The notes under the pieces: generated by a model
What the model was told of the DNA's origin: nothing
The model's database searches: none
The model's input: only the letters and a program-made list of their open reading frames with translations
In this document: one piece after another, positions 7,562 through 14,409 of the stretch
Numbering within the stretch: the first letter of the stretch is position 1
Layout of the letters: the number at the start of each line of letters is the position of its first letter
Source of the DNA: DATMXS01 sp050260275
GTDB taxonomy: Bacteria > Acidobacteriota > Terriglobia > Bryobacterales > Bryobacteraceae
Direction: 5' to 3'
Assembly: GCA_050260275.1 (NCBI GenBank)
Contig: JBLNBX010000020.1
Location: forward strand, 1-16,228
DNA: 16,228 bases
Position numbers and translations under genes: made by a program

Positions 7562-8491
7562 CTATTGCGCCTGGCGGACTTCTACTCTCGGGTACATCTC
7601 CTTCGTTTGTTCGAGACCGGCGAACGAGACGCCGGGAAGCTGCGCGGACGCGGTGCCGGCTGCGACGGCCCAACGCAGCGCCTCTACAAAATCGCCGCTG
7701 CGGTCCATGGCCCAGACGAACGCGGCGGCGAGGGCATCGCCCGCTCCGATGGGGCAAACGGCATCGATGCGCGGCGGAACCACTTCGAACAGGTGGTCTT
7801 CGTAAGCGCCCACCGCGCCGCGGCTGCCGAGCGAGAGGATCACGCTCTCGGCGCCCATCCTGCGAATGCGGCTGGCGGCTTCGAGGTAATGCCCTCGGGT
7901 GATGAGAGCGGTGTTCAACAACCTCTCCGCCTCCTGCTTGTTGGGGGCGACGACGGTTGGCCCCGCCTCGACGCCGTCGAGCAGCGGGTCTCCGTCGGTG
8001 TCGAGCAGCACCTTTGCGTTCGCCTCGCGGGCCATTTTGACCAGCTTCGAGTAAAACCCCGCTGGGACCCCCGGCGGCACGCTGCCGCAAATCATCAGCC
8101 AGCGCGCCCCTTTGAGGCGCTGACGCACCACCTCCTCGATGCGTTCCAGTTCAGCCGCATCGATGGGCGGACCGGGCTGGTTCAGTTTCACGGTCAACCC
8201 TTGACGATCCGTAATGGTGAGGTTCTCGCGGATATCCGCCGCGATATCGACCAGGTCCACCGGATAGCCGCATCTGCAGAGGAATTTACGGAAACGCCGG
8301 CCGGCATCGCCGCCAGCAGTGGCAATGGCGTGCGTTTCGCCGCCAAACGAGTGAATCACGCATGAAGCATTGATGCCGCGGCCTCCCGCGCTTTCGGTGG
8401 TTGCGAGGATGTAGGCTCGGTCCTCGAACACAAGCCGGTCGACGATCACGTTGCGGTCTATCGCCGGATTTATGGTGAGCGTCAGAATCAC
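7562..8491 (-). CDS. PfkB-family carbohydrate kinase, 1-phosphofructokinase/tagatose-6-phosphate kinase type
   Basis: This 309-residue cytosolic sugar kinase is of the ribokinase/PfkB fold, in the 1-phosphofructokinase subgroup that phosphorylates hexose phosphates. The GTG at 8491 is chosen as start because ILTLTINPAIDR follows immediately and matches the family N-terminus. The frame stays open upstream to 8602, but that extension does not look native. Motifs are AGGRGIN (35-41, where most relatives have GGKG), KLNQPGP (102-108), CGSVPPG (135-141), PNKQEAERLL (183-192) and the catalytic PIGAGD (247-252) with base D252. GGTGG lies one base before the GTG, an unusually short spacing. The gene is 16 bases upstream of the secreted protease on the same strand, so the two are probably co-transcribed although their roles are not obviously linked. 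It diverges from the EamA exporter. The exact sugar substrate cannot be fixed from sequence, since no phosphotransferase or tagatose genes are nearby. Confidence 0.85.
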   Translation of the reverse strand: MILTLTINPAIDRNVIVDRLVFEDRAYILATTESAGGRGINASCVIHSFGGETHAIATAGGDAGRRFRKFLCRCGYPVDLVDIAADIRENLTITDRQGLTVKLNQPGPPIDAAELERIEEVVRQRLKGARWLMICGSVPPGVPAGFYSKLVKMAREANAKVLLDTDGDPLLDGVEAGPTVVAPNKQEAERLLNTALITRGHYLEAASRIRRMGAESVILSLGSRGAVGAYEDHLFEVVPPRIDAVCPIGAGDALAAAFVWAMDRSGDFVEALRWAVAAGTASAQLPGVSFAGLEQTKEMYPRVEVRQAQ

Positions 8492-8626
8492 GCCACCTAT
8501 TCTATTTCTATTCGCAAAACGTGGCGCGGCCGGGACTGTTTTCTTGACAGAGGCACACGAAAACGAGAGAAACGGCCGCGTCTTGGGCACGATGCGGAAC
8601 ACCGATCCGGGACGCTACTCTGAAGC
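8492..8626. promoter_or_regulatory. Divergent promoter region between PfkB kinase and EamA exporter
   Basis: This 135-base gap separates divergent genes, so both promoters should lie here. On the plus strand there is a perfect TTGACA (8544-8549), but no good -10 element at 16-18 bases. The short AT-rich stretch at about 8498-8520 is just upstream of the kinase start on the minus strand. I cannot define either promoter exactly. Confidence 0.35.
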
Positions 8627-9538
8627 TTGCACCGACATCCGAATTTCAAGGCTTGGGCCGCCCTGGGCGCGGTGTGCCTGTTCTGGGGCACGACGTACCT
8701 GGGCATCCGCATGTCGCTCGAGAGCTTTCCGCCTCTCACGCTGGTGGCGATAAGGTTCAGTGTGTCCGGCTTGATTCTGCTCGCCGCGGCCAGACTGCGG
8801 GGCGCAGAGATACCGCGCGGGCGCGATCTTCGCATTGCCGCTTTCACCGGAACACTGGCGCTGGGCGGGGGCACTGGCGGGCTGGTGATCGCCGAGCAGT
8901 GGGTCCCGAGCGGGCTGGCTGCGCTGCTGATCACGACATCGCCGTTCTGGATGGTGGGGATCGAGGCCGCTATGCCGGGCGGCGAGCGGCTGCACCGGCC
9001 CGTGGTCCTCGGGATGCTGGTCGGCGCAGCGGGAGTGGTGCTGCTGGGACTTCCCGGTGCCGCGGTCGGCAGCATGGGCGCGATGGCAATCTACGGACTG
9101 ATCATCATTCAGGTTGGAAACGCGCTCTGGGCGTACGCGAGCATTCTCCAGCGGCGGCAGCCGGTGCGGGCACATCCGATAGTGACGGGCGCGGTTCAGC
9201 AACTCGCGGCCGGGCTGTCTTTCGTGGTCCCAGCGATCATCTTCGAGGGCGCGGGCCTTGTGGCAGGCACATCCTTGCATCCCTCCGTTCGCGGCATAGG
9301 GGCGCTCATCTGGCTCGTGATATTCGGGTCCATCGTAGGCTATAGCGCCTACATGTACGCGCTGCTGCACCTGCCCGTGGCGATCGTCTCCACCTACGCT
9401 TACGTGAACCCGATGGTAGCCGTCACGCTCGGATGGCTGGTGTACCGGGAGCGCTTCGGCTGGCTGGAAGCGGCTGCGATGGTGATCATCTTCGCGGGGG
9501 TGATGGTCGTAAAGCGGCATTCGCCGGAAAAGCGCTGA
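8627..9538 (+). CDS. EamA/DMT-superfamily transporter
   Basis: This 303-residue integral membrane protein has about ten predicted helices arranged as two EamA repeats (about 9-140 and 150-297), the layout of drug/metabolite transporters. Family features include AVCLFWGTTYLGIRMSL (15-31), the second-helix region PPLTLVAIRFSVSGLILL, SGLAALLITTSPFW at the end of helix four, and in the second half GYSAYMYALLHLPVAIVSTYAYVNP, followed by ERFGWLEAAAMVIIFAGV. Members export amino acids, nucleobases or other small metabolites across the inner membrane, and the substrate cannot be read from sequence. The start is TTG at 8627: an in-frame TGA occupies 8621-8623, and no ATG or GTG lies between it and the first helix. 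The upstream GAAG is only a weak ribosome binding site. It stands alone between the divergent kinase and the downstream RsbW-like gene, 105 bases away. Confidence 0.88.
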   Translation: MHRHPNFKAWAALGAVCLFWGTTYLGIRMSLESFPPLTLVAIRFSVSGLILLAAARLRGAEIPRGRDLRIAAFTGTLALGGGTGGLVIAEQWVPSGLAALLITTSPFWMVGIEAAMPGGERLHRPVVLGMLVGAAGVVLLGLPGAAVGSMGAMAIYGLIIIQVGNALWAYASILQRRQPVRAHPIVTGAVQQLAAGLSFVVPAIIFEGAGLVAGTSLHPSVRGIGALIWLVIFGSIVGYSAYMYALLHLPVAIVSTYAYVNPMVAVTLGWLVYRERFGWLEAAAMVIIFAGVMVVKRHSPEKR

Positions 9539-9585
9539 GCGCCGTGCGCGTCATCGCCGGCGCCTCTCCAAATGCCTGAGCCCCT

Positions 9586-9615
9586 TTGCGTTCCGCCCCG
9601 CCGTTCTGCTAACTT
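9586..9615 (+). promoter_or_regulatory. Possible promoter of the RsbW-like operon
   Basis: TTGCGT (9586-9591) and TAACTT (9610-9615) are 18 bases apart and end 28 bases before the ATG at 9644. The matches are moderate. A promoter here would fit the gap after the EamA gene and the start of a four-gene run. Confidence 0.3.
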
Positions 9616-9643
9616 ACAGAGTTCGATCTGGCCAGCCGGGACT

Positions 9644-10069
9644 ATGCCCGAAGATACGGAAACCCAGCGCGTCGATACGCAGTTCGACTCCGAACTCGAG
9701 AGTGCGGATGCGGCCGAAAACCTCGTGATGGAGGTCGCCCGCGATGTCGGATTCGACGATGACGACATTCACAAGCTGGGCATGGCTGTCCGCGAGTCGA
9801 TCGTGAACGCGGTCGTCCACGGCAACCGGTACAATCGGCGCAAGAAGGTTCACTTCTCCATCTCGACTGCGCCGGACCGCGTGACCGTGCGGATCGGCGA
9901 CGAGGGCGATGGCTTCGATGTCAGCTCGTTGAGCGACCCCATTGCGGATCAGAATCTGCTTCAGCAGTCCGGGCGTGGCATCTTCCTCATCAAGGCCTTT
10001 GTGGACGAGTTCTCGGTTCGCAAGTTGAGCCCCGGCACGGAAGTTACACTGGTAAAGTACAAACGATAG
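9644..10069 (+). CDS. RsbW/SpoIIAB-like anti-sigma factor serine kinase
   Basis: This 141-residue GHKL ATPase-fold protein resembles the anti-sigma kinases RsbW and SpoIIAB. Such kinases bind a sigma factor or other target and phosphorylate a STAS antagonist to stay active. The ATP-binding boxes are intact: the N box RESIVNAVVHGN (50-61) with N55 and H59, the G1 box GDEGDGFD (85-92) and the glycine-rich lid region SGRGIFLIKAFVDEF (109-123). The ending GTEVTLVKYKR is typical. I start at ATG 9644. The frame opens earlier at 9572, but the extra 24 residues overlap the candidate promoter and do not resemble the family. The STAS antagonist follows 63 bases later, making a partner-switching pair in the order kinase then antagonist. 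No sigma factor or PP2C phosphatase is in the window, so the regulated target is unknown. Confidence 0.85.
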   Translation: MPEDTETQRVDTQFDSELESADAAENLVMEVARDVGFDDDDIHKLGMAVRESIVNAVVHGNRYNRRKKVHFSISTAPDRVTVRIGDEGDGFDVSSLSDPIADQNLLQQSGRGIFLIKAFVDEFSVRKLSPGTEVTLVKYKR

Positions 10070-10117
10070 ATTCATACGACAGTCCTCCGCGCGGCAGGCA
10101 TGGGCGCGGCTGAAGAC

Positions 10118-10123
10118 AGGAGG
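10118..10123 (+). promoter_or_regulatory. Ribosome binding site deciding the STAS gene start
   Basis: AGGAGG lies nine bases before GTG 10133, whereas the upstream ATG at 10100 has no comparable site. This favours GTG as the start. Confidence 0.65.
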
Positions 10124-10132
10124 CATACAGAC

Positions 10133-10534
10133 GTGAGCGCAACCTTGAGCCCCCGCCAGGTGGGCGATGTTACTGTCATTGATGTCTCGGGCCGGATCAC
10201 GCTGGGCGAGGGTTCGAGCAACCTTCGCGACGGCATCCGCGACCTTCTCTCGAAGGGGAATAAGAAGATCCTGCTGAACCTCGGCGAGGTGTCCTACATC
10301 GACAGCTCCGGGATCGGAGAGCTGGTGTCGGGTTTCACGTCCGTCACCAACCAGGGCGGGCAGCTGAAGCTCCTCAACCTCACCAAGCGCGTGCGGGATC
10401 TGCTGCAGATCACGAAGGTGTACACGGTTTTCGTGGTATTCGACGAGGAAGCGACGGCCGTTCGCAGCTTTGCGTATTCCTGCGCGGGCGCGGCCGCGGC
10501 CGCGCCCTTCGCCCGCCTCGGTCTGATAAAATGA
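10133..10534 (+). CDS. STAS-domain anti-sigma factor antagonist, RsbV/SpoIIAA-like
   Basis: This 133-residue protein has one STAS domain (about 5-112). Partners of RsbW-type kinases are phosphorylated on a conserved serine here, and in the unphosphorylated state they sequester the kinase. The phosphorylation motif YIDSSGIGELV (55-65) is intact, preceded by KKILLNLGEVS and followed by GGQLKLLNLTKRVRDLL. The usual family ending is around EEATAVRSF (105-113). Here the frame continues for 20 more residues as AYSCAGAAAAAPFARLGLIK. That tail is encoded by a 22-base perfect GC palindrome and its flank, so it looks like a later extension. The GTG at 10133 is chosen over ATG 10100 because AGGAGG stands nine bases before it. 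The upstream neighbour is the RsbW-like kinase, and the TPR gene starts 19 bases after the stop, so the run is probably one operon. Confidence 0.85.
   Translation: MSATLSPRQVGDVTVIDVSGRITLGEGSSNLRDGIRDLLSKGNKKILLNLGEVSYIDSSGIGELVSGFTSVTNQGGQLKLLNLTKRVRDLLQITKVYTVFVVFDEEATAVRSFAYSCAGAAAAAPFARLGLIK
10484..10516. repeat. Perfect 22-base GC palindrome in the 3' end of the STAS gene
   Basis: Positions 10486-10496 (GGGCGCGGCCG) are the exact reverse complement of 10497-10507, giving a 22-base palindrome made only of G and C with two overlapping GCGGCCGC sites. A second pairing is possible between GCGGGCG (10484-10490) and CGCCCGC (10510-10516). It lies in the coding sequence just before the stop and encodes an alanine-rich tail. 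No T-run follows, so a classical terminator is unlikely. An RNA hairpin limiting readthrough or stabilising the upstream message is possible. Confidence 0.7.
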
Positions 10535-10553
10535 GGTTTCCTCTGGAGTTTCC

Positions 10554-11258
10554 GTGGATAGAATCACCCGTAAAGAGCTGAAGCAGGACCGGTTTGCCCA
10601 GGAAGTCAGCAACACGATCGACTTCCTCGGAGAACACCGCCAGCAGGCCATCCGCATAGGCGTGGCGGCGCTCGTCGTCGTCCTCGCCATAGTGGCTGTT
10701 TTCGTGTGGAGGGGCCATCAGCACCGCGTGCGCCAGCAGGCGCTAGCATCGGCGCTGGAAATTCAGAACGCGCCGGTGGGCGAAGCCGAGCTTGGCTTGC
10801 GTACGTTCCCGACAGCCGATGCCAAGGAGGCAGAGTTGCAGAAGGCGTTCAGCGACGTAGCCTCCCGGTACGCCGGCACGGACGAGGGGCTCATCGCGCA
10901 GTACTATCTTGGCGCAATGGCCGCCGACAAGGGCGACCTGGCTCAGGCCGAAAAGCAGTTCCGGGAGGTCGCGGAGCGGGGCAGGGGGAACTACGCCTCG
11001 CTTGCGTCTATGGCGCTGGCCGAGACTTATGCGGCCCAGGGCAAGACCGCCGATGCCGAAAAGGTGCTGCGGAATGTGATGGCGCGTCCTACCGATTTCG
11101 TCTCGAAGGAGCAGGCCCAACTGGCTCTTGGACGGCTGCTTGCGAGCTCCAACCCGGCCGAGGCGAGGAAGCTGCTCGAACCCTTGCAGAAAGCCAGCGG
11201 CGCTGTGAGCGACGCCGCATCCCTGGAACTGGAACAGCTTAGCGCCAGCGCAAAATGA
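10554..11258 (+). CDS. Membrane-anchored TPR protein, YfgM-like
   Basis: This 234-residue protein has a short cytosolic N-terminus (MDRITRKELKQDRF), one transmembrane helix (about 33-52) and a helical tetratricopeptide-type domain to the end. The order matches YfgM/TPR_21 proteins, which are inner-membrane, outward-facing helpers associated in E. coli with the Sec translocon and periplasmic chaperones. TPR-like pairs are visible in AQYYLGAMAADKGDLAQAEKQFREVAER, SMALAETYAAQGKTADAEKVLRNVM and AQLALGRLLASSNPAEARKLLEPL. The first part of the soluble domain, with FSDVASRYAGTDEG, also fits that family. The start GTG at 10554 has GGAG six bases upstream. The 3' end overlaps the dGTPase start by four bases (ATGA), so translation is probably coupled. 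The specific role here is not established. A BamD- or CpoB-like accessory function would be an alternative. Confidence 0.75.
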   Translation: MDRITRKELKQDRFAQEVSNTIDFLGEHRQQAIRIGVAALVVVLAIVAVFVWRGHQHRVRQQALASALEIQNAPVGEAELGLRTFPTADAKEAELQKAFSDVASRYAGTDEGLIAQYYLGAMAADKGDLAQAEKQFREVAERGRGNYASLASMALAETYAAQGKTADAEKVLRNVMARPTDFVSKEQAQLALGRLLASSNPAEARKLLEPLQKASGAVSDAASLELEQLSASAK

Positions 11259-12379
11259 ACCCGCGGCTCGGAGGGCTGCGCTTTCCGGTCGAACACAGCC
11301 GGGGGCGGCGGTATCCCGAGCCCCCGCATCCCTACCGCAATGCGTTCCAGCGCGACCGCGACCGCATCGTCCACGCGCGCGCGTTCCGCCGCCTGGAAGA
11401 CAAGACCCAGGTGTTCGGCGCGGGTACTTCCGACCACTTCCGAAACCGCCTGACTCACACCATCGAGGTGGCCCAGATCGCCCGCACGGTTGCCGCGGCG
11501 CTGGGCTTGGATGAGGACCTCACGGAAGCGCTGGCGCTCGCGCACGACATTGGCCATCCCCCGTTCGCACACGCCGGCGAGGAGGAACTCGACCGCCAGA
11601 TGTCGCGTTTCGGCGAGCGCTTCGACCACAACCTGCATGCGCTCCGCATCGTCGAGAGCTTCGAGCAGCGCTATGCGGGTTTTCCGGGACTGAACCTGAC
11701 GTTCGAGGTCCGCGAGGGCATCGCAAAGCATTCGCGCGACTTCGGGCCGGGCGAAGATCCCGTGCTGGACGAGTACCTTCCGGGCCTGCGGCCTCCGCTC
11801 GAAGCGCAGATCATCGACCTCGCCGACGAGATCGCCTACAATACGGCGGATCTGGATGACGGGCGCTCCGCCCGGTTCTTCGAAGTCGAGGAGGTTGCCC
11901 GGGCGGTGCCGGAGTTCGCCGCCCTCCGGGACGCCGCCGACGAGCGGTTCCCGAACGCTCCCGTGCGCATCCGGTTCAACGAAGCGCTGCGCGCGCTGAT
12001 CGACATGCTCGTGACGGGGCTGATAGAGGGTACGCGCGAGGCGGCCATCGCCGCGGGCGTCCGCGACTATGAGGATGTCCGCCGCTATCCCGAACGGCTG
12101 GCCCGGCTCACGGCGCCGGCCGCAAGCGCCACGTCGGCTCTGAAGTGCTTCCTGCGGGAGCGGGTGTATACCTCCAAGCCGGTCGCAGCCGAGCGCGTGA
12201 CATCGACCGCCATGATCGCCGGCCTGTTTGCGTGGTACCTGGATTCACCCGAGCGGCTCCCCGAGACCTATCGCGAGCAGGCCGGGCGTGTGCCCGTCCA
12301 CCGGCTGATCTGCGACTACATCGCGGGCATGACGGATGGCTATCTGCGCCGGACGTGGGAGCAGGCGCAAAGAGCCTGA
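11255..12379 (+). CDS. dgt: Deoxyguanosinetriphosphate triphosphohydrolase-like HD hydrolase
   Basis: This 374-residue protein is a dGTPase/dNTPase of the HD superfamily, which removes triphosphate from deoxynucleotides to control dNTP pools. The N-terminal block PYRNAFQRDRDRIVHARAFRRLEDKTQVF (26-54) is highly characteristic. The metal ligands are visible as H68 in RLTHTIEV, H97 and D98 in LALAHDIGHPPFAHAGE, and D191 in IIDLADEIAYNTADLDDG. FDHNLHALRIVE (123-134) and LTFEVREGIAKHS are also standard. The length fits the shorter class of about 330-400 residues rather than the E. coli enzyme of about 505, so substrate range may be broader than dGTP. The ATG at 11255 overlaps the upstream TPR stop by four bases. 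It is the last gene of the plus-strand run and converges with tyrA. Confidence 0.93.
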   Translation: MNPRLGGLRFPVEHSRGRRYPEPPHPYRNAFQRDRDRIVHARAFRRLEDKTQVFGAGTSDHFRNRLTHTIEVAQIARTVAAALGLDEDLTEALALAHDIGHPPFAHAGEEELDRQMSRFGERFDHNLHALRIVESFEQRYAGFPGLNLTFEVREGIAKHSRDFGPGEDPVLDEYLPGLRPPLEAQIIDLADEIAYNTADLDDGRSARFFEVEEVARAVPEFAALRDAADERFPNAPVRIRFNEALRALIDMLVTGLIEGTREAAIAAGVRDYEDVRRYPERLARLTAPAASATSALKCFLRERVYTSKPVAAERVTSTAMIAGLFAWYLDSPERLPETYREQAGRVPVHRLICDYIAGMTDGYLRRTWEQAQRA

Positions 12380-12421
12380 GAGCCGATACCGGCTGATCCT
12401 GCGGCCTGAACAACCCCCGGT
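12380..12421. terminator. Short hairpin between convergent dgt and tyrA
   Basis: AGCCG (12381-12385) pairs with CGGCT (12390-12394) around a four-base loop, two bases after the dgt stop. The stem is short and no T-run follows, so this is only a weak terminator candidate in the 42-base convergent gap. Confidence 0.25.
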
Positions 12422-13216
12422 CTAACCGCGCCGGCGCCTGGGAACCGCATTGGCCTGCTCGAACTCGGCCTTCAGATCGGGCAGCGCCGAGCGCACGCGC
12501 TGCAAACGGGCGATGTAGCTGTCGAGCGCGGCCGCTACCGGCGCGGTGTTTGTGCGGAGTATGTCTTCCCAGATCTCCCAGGAACTGCCGGCCAGGCGCA
12601 GCATGTCCGCGAGTCCCGGTCCGGAGATCCTGAGGTCCTCGCCGGACACCGCACACGCCAGAGCCGTCGAGATCAACTGAGGCAGGTGCGAGGTGAACGC
12701 GATGACGCGGTCGTGCTCCTCGGCCGTCATCACTACGGGCACGGCGCCGATTGCTTTGATCCAGTGCAGAAGCTCAGCCGGGGGCTCGCCGGTGAGAACA
12801 TACGTGCGGTTCCGGAACAGGGCGGCGTCTGCCTCAAGCGCGCCGCGCGTCTCCTTGCCGGCCAGAGGATGGCCGCCGATGAACCGGGCGTGTGCCACAT
12901 GCGTGCGAGCGGCCGCGCAGATCTCGGCCTTGGTGCTGCCGGCATCAGTCACAATGCAGCCCGGGCGAAAACGCGGCCCCACGGCCTCCAGGGTGGAGAT
13001 GATGCGGCGTATGGGCTGCGCCAGGTACGCCAGATCGCATTCCGCGGCGGCGTCCTCGGCACATGCCGCGGCGTCGATAGCGCCGCAGGCGAGCGCGTCG
13101 CGGATCGCACCCGGCGAACTCACGCCGATGATACGGCCCCTGTAGCCGGCCGCTCTGACAGCAAGGCCGAAGGACGCGCCGATCAGCCCTGTGCCGAAAA
13201 TCGCTATGGTTTGCAT
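12422..13216 (-). CDS. tyrA: Prephenate dehydrogenase (TyrA)
   Basis: This 264-residue enzyme oxidatively decarboxylates prephenate (or arogenate) on the way to tyrosine. The Rossmann fingerprint is IAIFGTGLIGASFGLAV (4-20). Other TyrA marks are IVTDAGSTKAEI (88-99), GGHPLAGKE (114-122) with H116 and SHLPQLISTAL (176-186) with H177; these histidines match the catalytic and substrate-binding positions of the family. There is no C-terminal ACT domain, as in the short class, so feedback control must come from the active site or elsewhere. Cofactor preference is not certain. The residue after the second strand is a serine (GVSSPG) rather than an acidic residue, which leaves NADP use possible. The ATG at 13216 has no clear ribosome binding site. 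The gene is 161 bases downstream of DAHP synthase on the same strand, so it is the last gene of the aromatic operon or separately expressed. Confidence 0.93.
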   Translation of the reverse strand: MQTIAIFGTGLIGASFGLAVRAAGYRGRIIGVSSPGAIRDALACGAIDAAACAEDAAAECDLAYLAQPIRRIISTLEAVGPRFRPGCIVTDAGSTKAEICAAARTHVAHARFIGGHPLAGKETRGALEADAALFRNRTYVLTGEPPAELLHWIKAIGAVPVVMTAEEHDRVIAFTSHLPQLISTALACAVSGEDLRISGPGLADMLRLAGSSWEIWEDILRTNTAPVAAALDSYIARLQRVRSALPDLKAEFEQANAVPRRRRG

Positions 13217-13377
13217 TTCGCAGAGTGGCGGCGAGCGGGCGCCCGCCGCGCTGACCAGTAGGTCGGCCCCACATCAACGCCGGTGAGCCGGTGCGCTCGC
13301 AACGCCAGCGCCGCGCCACGCGCAGAATGCGCGAGCGCCGTATGGCGCGGACAACACTCGCGCGCTCCCGGCCGCAC
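13217..13377 (-). other. Hairpin-rich gap between DAHP synthase and tyrA
   Basis: This is the only real gap in an otherwise overlapping operon. It contains a 6-bp stem with a three-base loop (13319-13324 with 13328-13333), an adjacent 5-bp stem (13335-13339 with 13344-13348), and a perfect GC palindrome at 13235-13246 about 20 bases before the tyrA start. I see no gene, no T-run and no clear promoter. Confidence 0.4.
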
Positions 13378-14391
13378 CTAAATCTCTCTCCCTACCGCTG
13401 GCGTGATAATGCGCAACTGCGCCATCAACTCGGCAAACTGCTCGGGACGCAGCGACTGCGCGCCGTCGCTGAGCGCATGTTCGGGATCGTTGTGGACTTC
13501 GATGATAAGCCCGTCCGCGCCTGCGGCCACGGCGGCGCGCGCCATCGGGATCACCTTGTCGCGGCGTCCGGTGCCGTGCGAGGGGTCGGCCACGATGGGC
13601 AGGTGCGAGAGCTTGTGCACGATGGGGATAGCCGAGATGTCCATCGTGTTGCGCGTGTAGGTCTCGAAGGTGCGGATGCCGCGCTCGCAGAGGATCACGT
13701 TTTCGTTGCCGGCGGCCAGCACGTACTCGGCCGACAGCAGCAACTCCTCGACGGTCGAAGCGGGGCCGCGCTTGAGCAGCACCGGGCGTTGTTGTTTGCC
13801 CGCTTCGCGCAGCAGCGTGAAATTCTGCATGTTGCGCGCGCCGATCTGCACGATGTCCGAGTACTCCGCGACGAGCCCGATGTGGCTGGCGTCCATGGCC
13901 TCGCTGATGACGAGCAATCCATGGGCGTCGGCGGCCTCGCGCAGCATCTTCAGGCCTTCTTCGCCTAGCCCCTGGAAGCTGTAAGGCGACGTGCGCGGCT
14001 TGAACGCTCCGCCGCGGATCACCTTCGCGCCGGCGCATGCCACCTTCTCAGCGATCGCGAACATCTGATCGCGGCTCTCGACGCTGCACGGACCCGCCAT
14101 CACAATGACGCGCCGTCCGCCGATCTCGATGCCGCCCACCTTCACCACCGTGCCCTCGGGCCGGTACGGGCGGCTGGCCAGCTTGTACGGCGACATGATG
14201 CGGCGCGCTTCTTTGACGCCGTCCATCACTTCGAAATCGGCGGGCTCGAAGTTTTCGGCGGGACCGACACCGCCGAGCACGGTGTGCGCAACGCCCGTCG
14301 AGCGGTGAACTGTGAAACCGAGCGATACCAGGCGCTCTATAACCGCGTCAATCTGCTGCTCGGTAGCGCCCTCCTGCATTACGACTAGCAT
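13378..14391 (-). CDS. aroF: 3-deoxy-7-phosphoheptulonate synthase, type I-beta, with N-terminal regulatory domain
   Basis: This 337-residue enzyme condenses phosphoenolpyruvate and erythrose 4-phosphate to DAHP, the first step of aromatic synthesis. The N-terminal domain (1-about 70, MLVVMQEGATEQQI...HTVLGG) is the ferredoxin/ACT-like regulatory module found in Thermotoga-type DAHP synthases, where it mediates inhibition by tyrosine or phenylalanine. The barrel carries VIVMAGPCSVES (95-106), RGGAFKPRTSPYSFQG (126-141), VLLKRG (204-209) and ADPSHGTGRRD (268-278). Metal ligands are C102, H272, E298 (IIEVH) and D309 (LSDG), at the same positions I recall for the Thermotoga enzyme. The ATG at 14391 has GAGGAG four bases upstream. 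It follows the chorismate mutase gene after 18 bases, an arrangement that echoes the mutase-DAHP synthase fusions of other bacteria, and it precedes tyrA. Confidence 0.95.
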   Translation of the reverse strand: MLVVMQEGATEQQIDAVIERLVSLGFTVHRSTGVAHTVLGGVGPAENFEPADFEVMDGVKEARRIMSPYKLASRPYRPEGTVVKVGGIEIGGRRVIVMAGPCSVESRDQMFAIAEKVACAGAKVIRGGAFKPRTSPYSFQGLGEEGLKMLREAADAHGLLVISEAMDASHIGLVAEYSDIVQIGARNMQNFTLLREAGKQQRPVLLKRGPASTVEELLLSAEYVLAAGNENVILCERGIRTFETYTRNTMDISAIPIVHKLSHLPIVADPSHGTGRRDKVIPMARAAVAAGADGLIIEVHNDPEHALSDGAQSLRPEQFAELMAQLRIITPAVGREI

Positions 14392-14409
14392 GTGACTCCT
14401 CGATACCTG

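Noticed and set aside
7346..8365. Plus-strand open frame of 339 codons opposite the PfkB kinase
   Set aside because: It spans the junction of two well-supported minus-strand genes and shows no motif.
8544..8572. TTGACA-type promoter for the EamA gene
   Set aside because: The -35 is perfect, but the sequence 17 bases downstream (GAGAAA) is not a -10 element.
10484..10530. Intrinsic terminator at the STAS gene 3' end
   Set aside because: The hairpin is strong, but it is inside the coding sequence and no T-run follows.
9614..10690. Minus-strand open frame of 358 codons opposite the RsbW/RsbV/TPR genes
   Set aside because: It crosses three well-supported plus-strand genes and is a codon-bias shadow.
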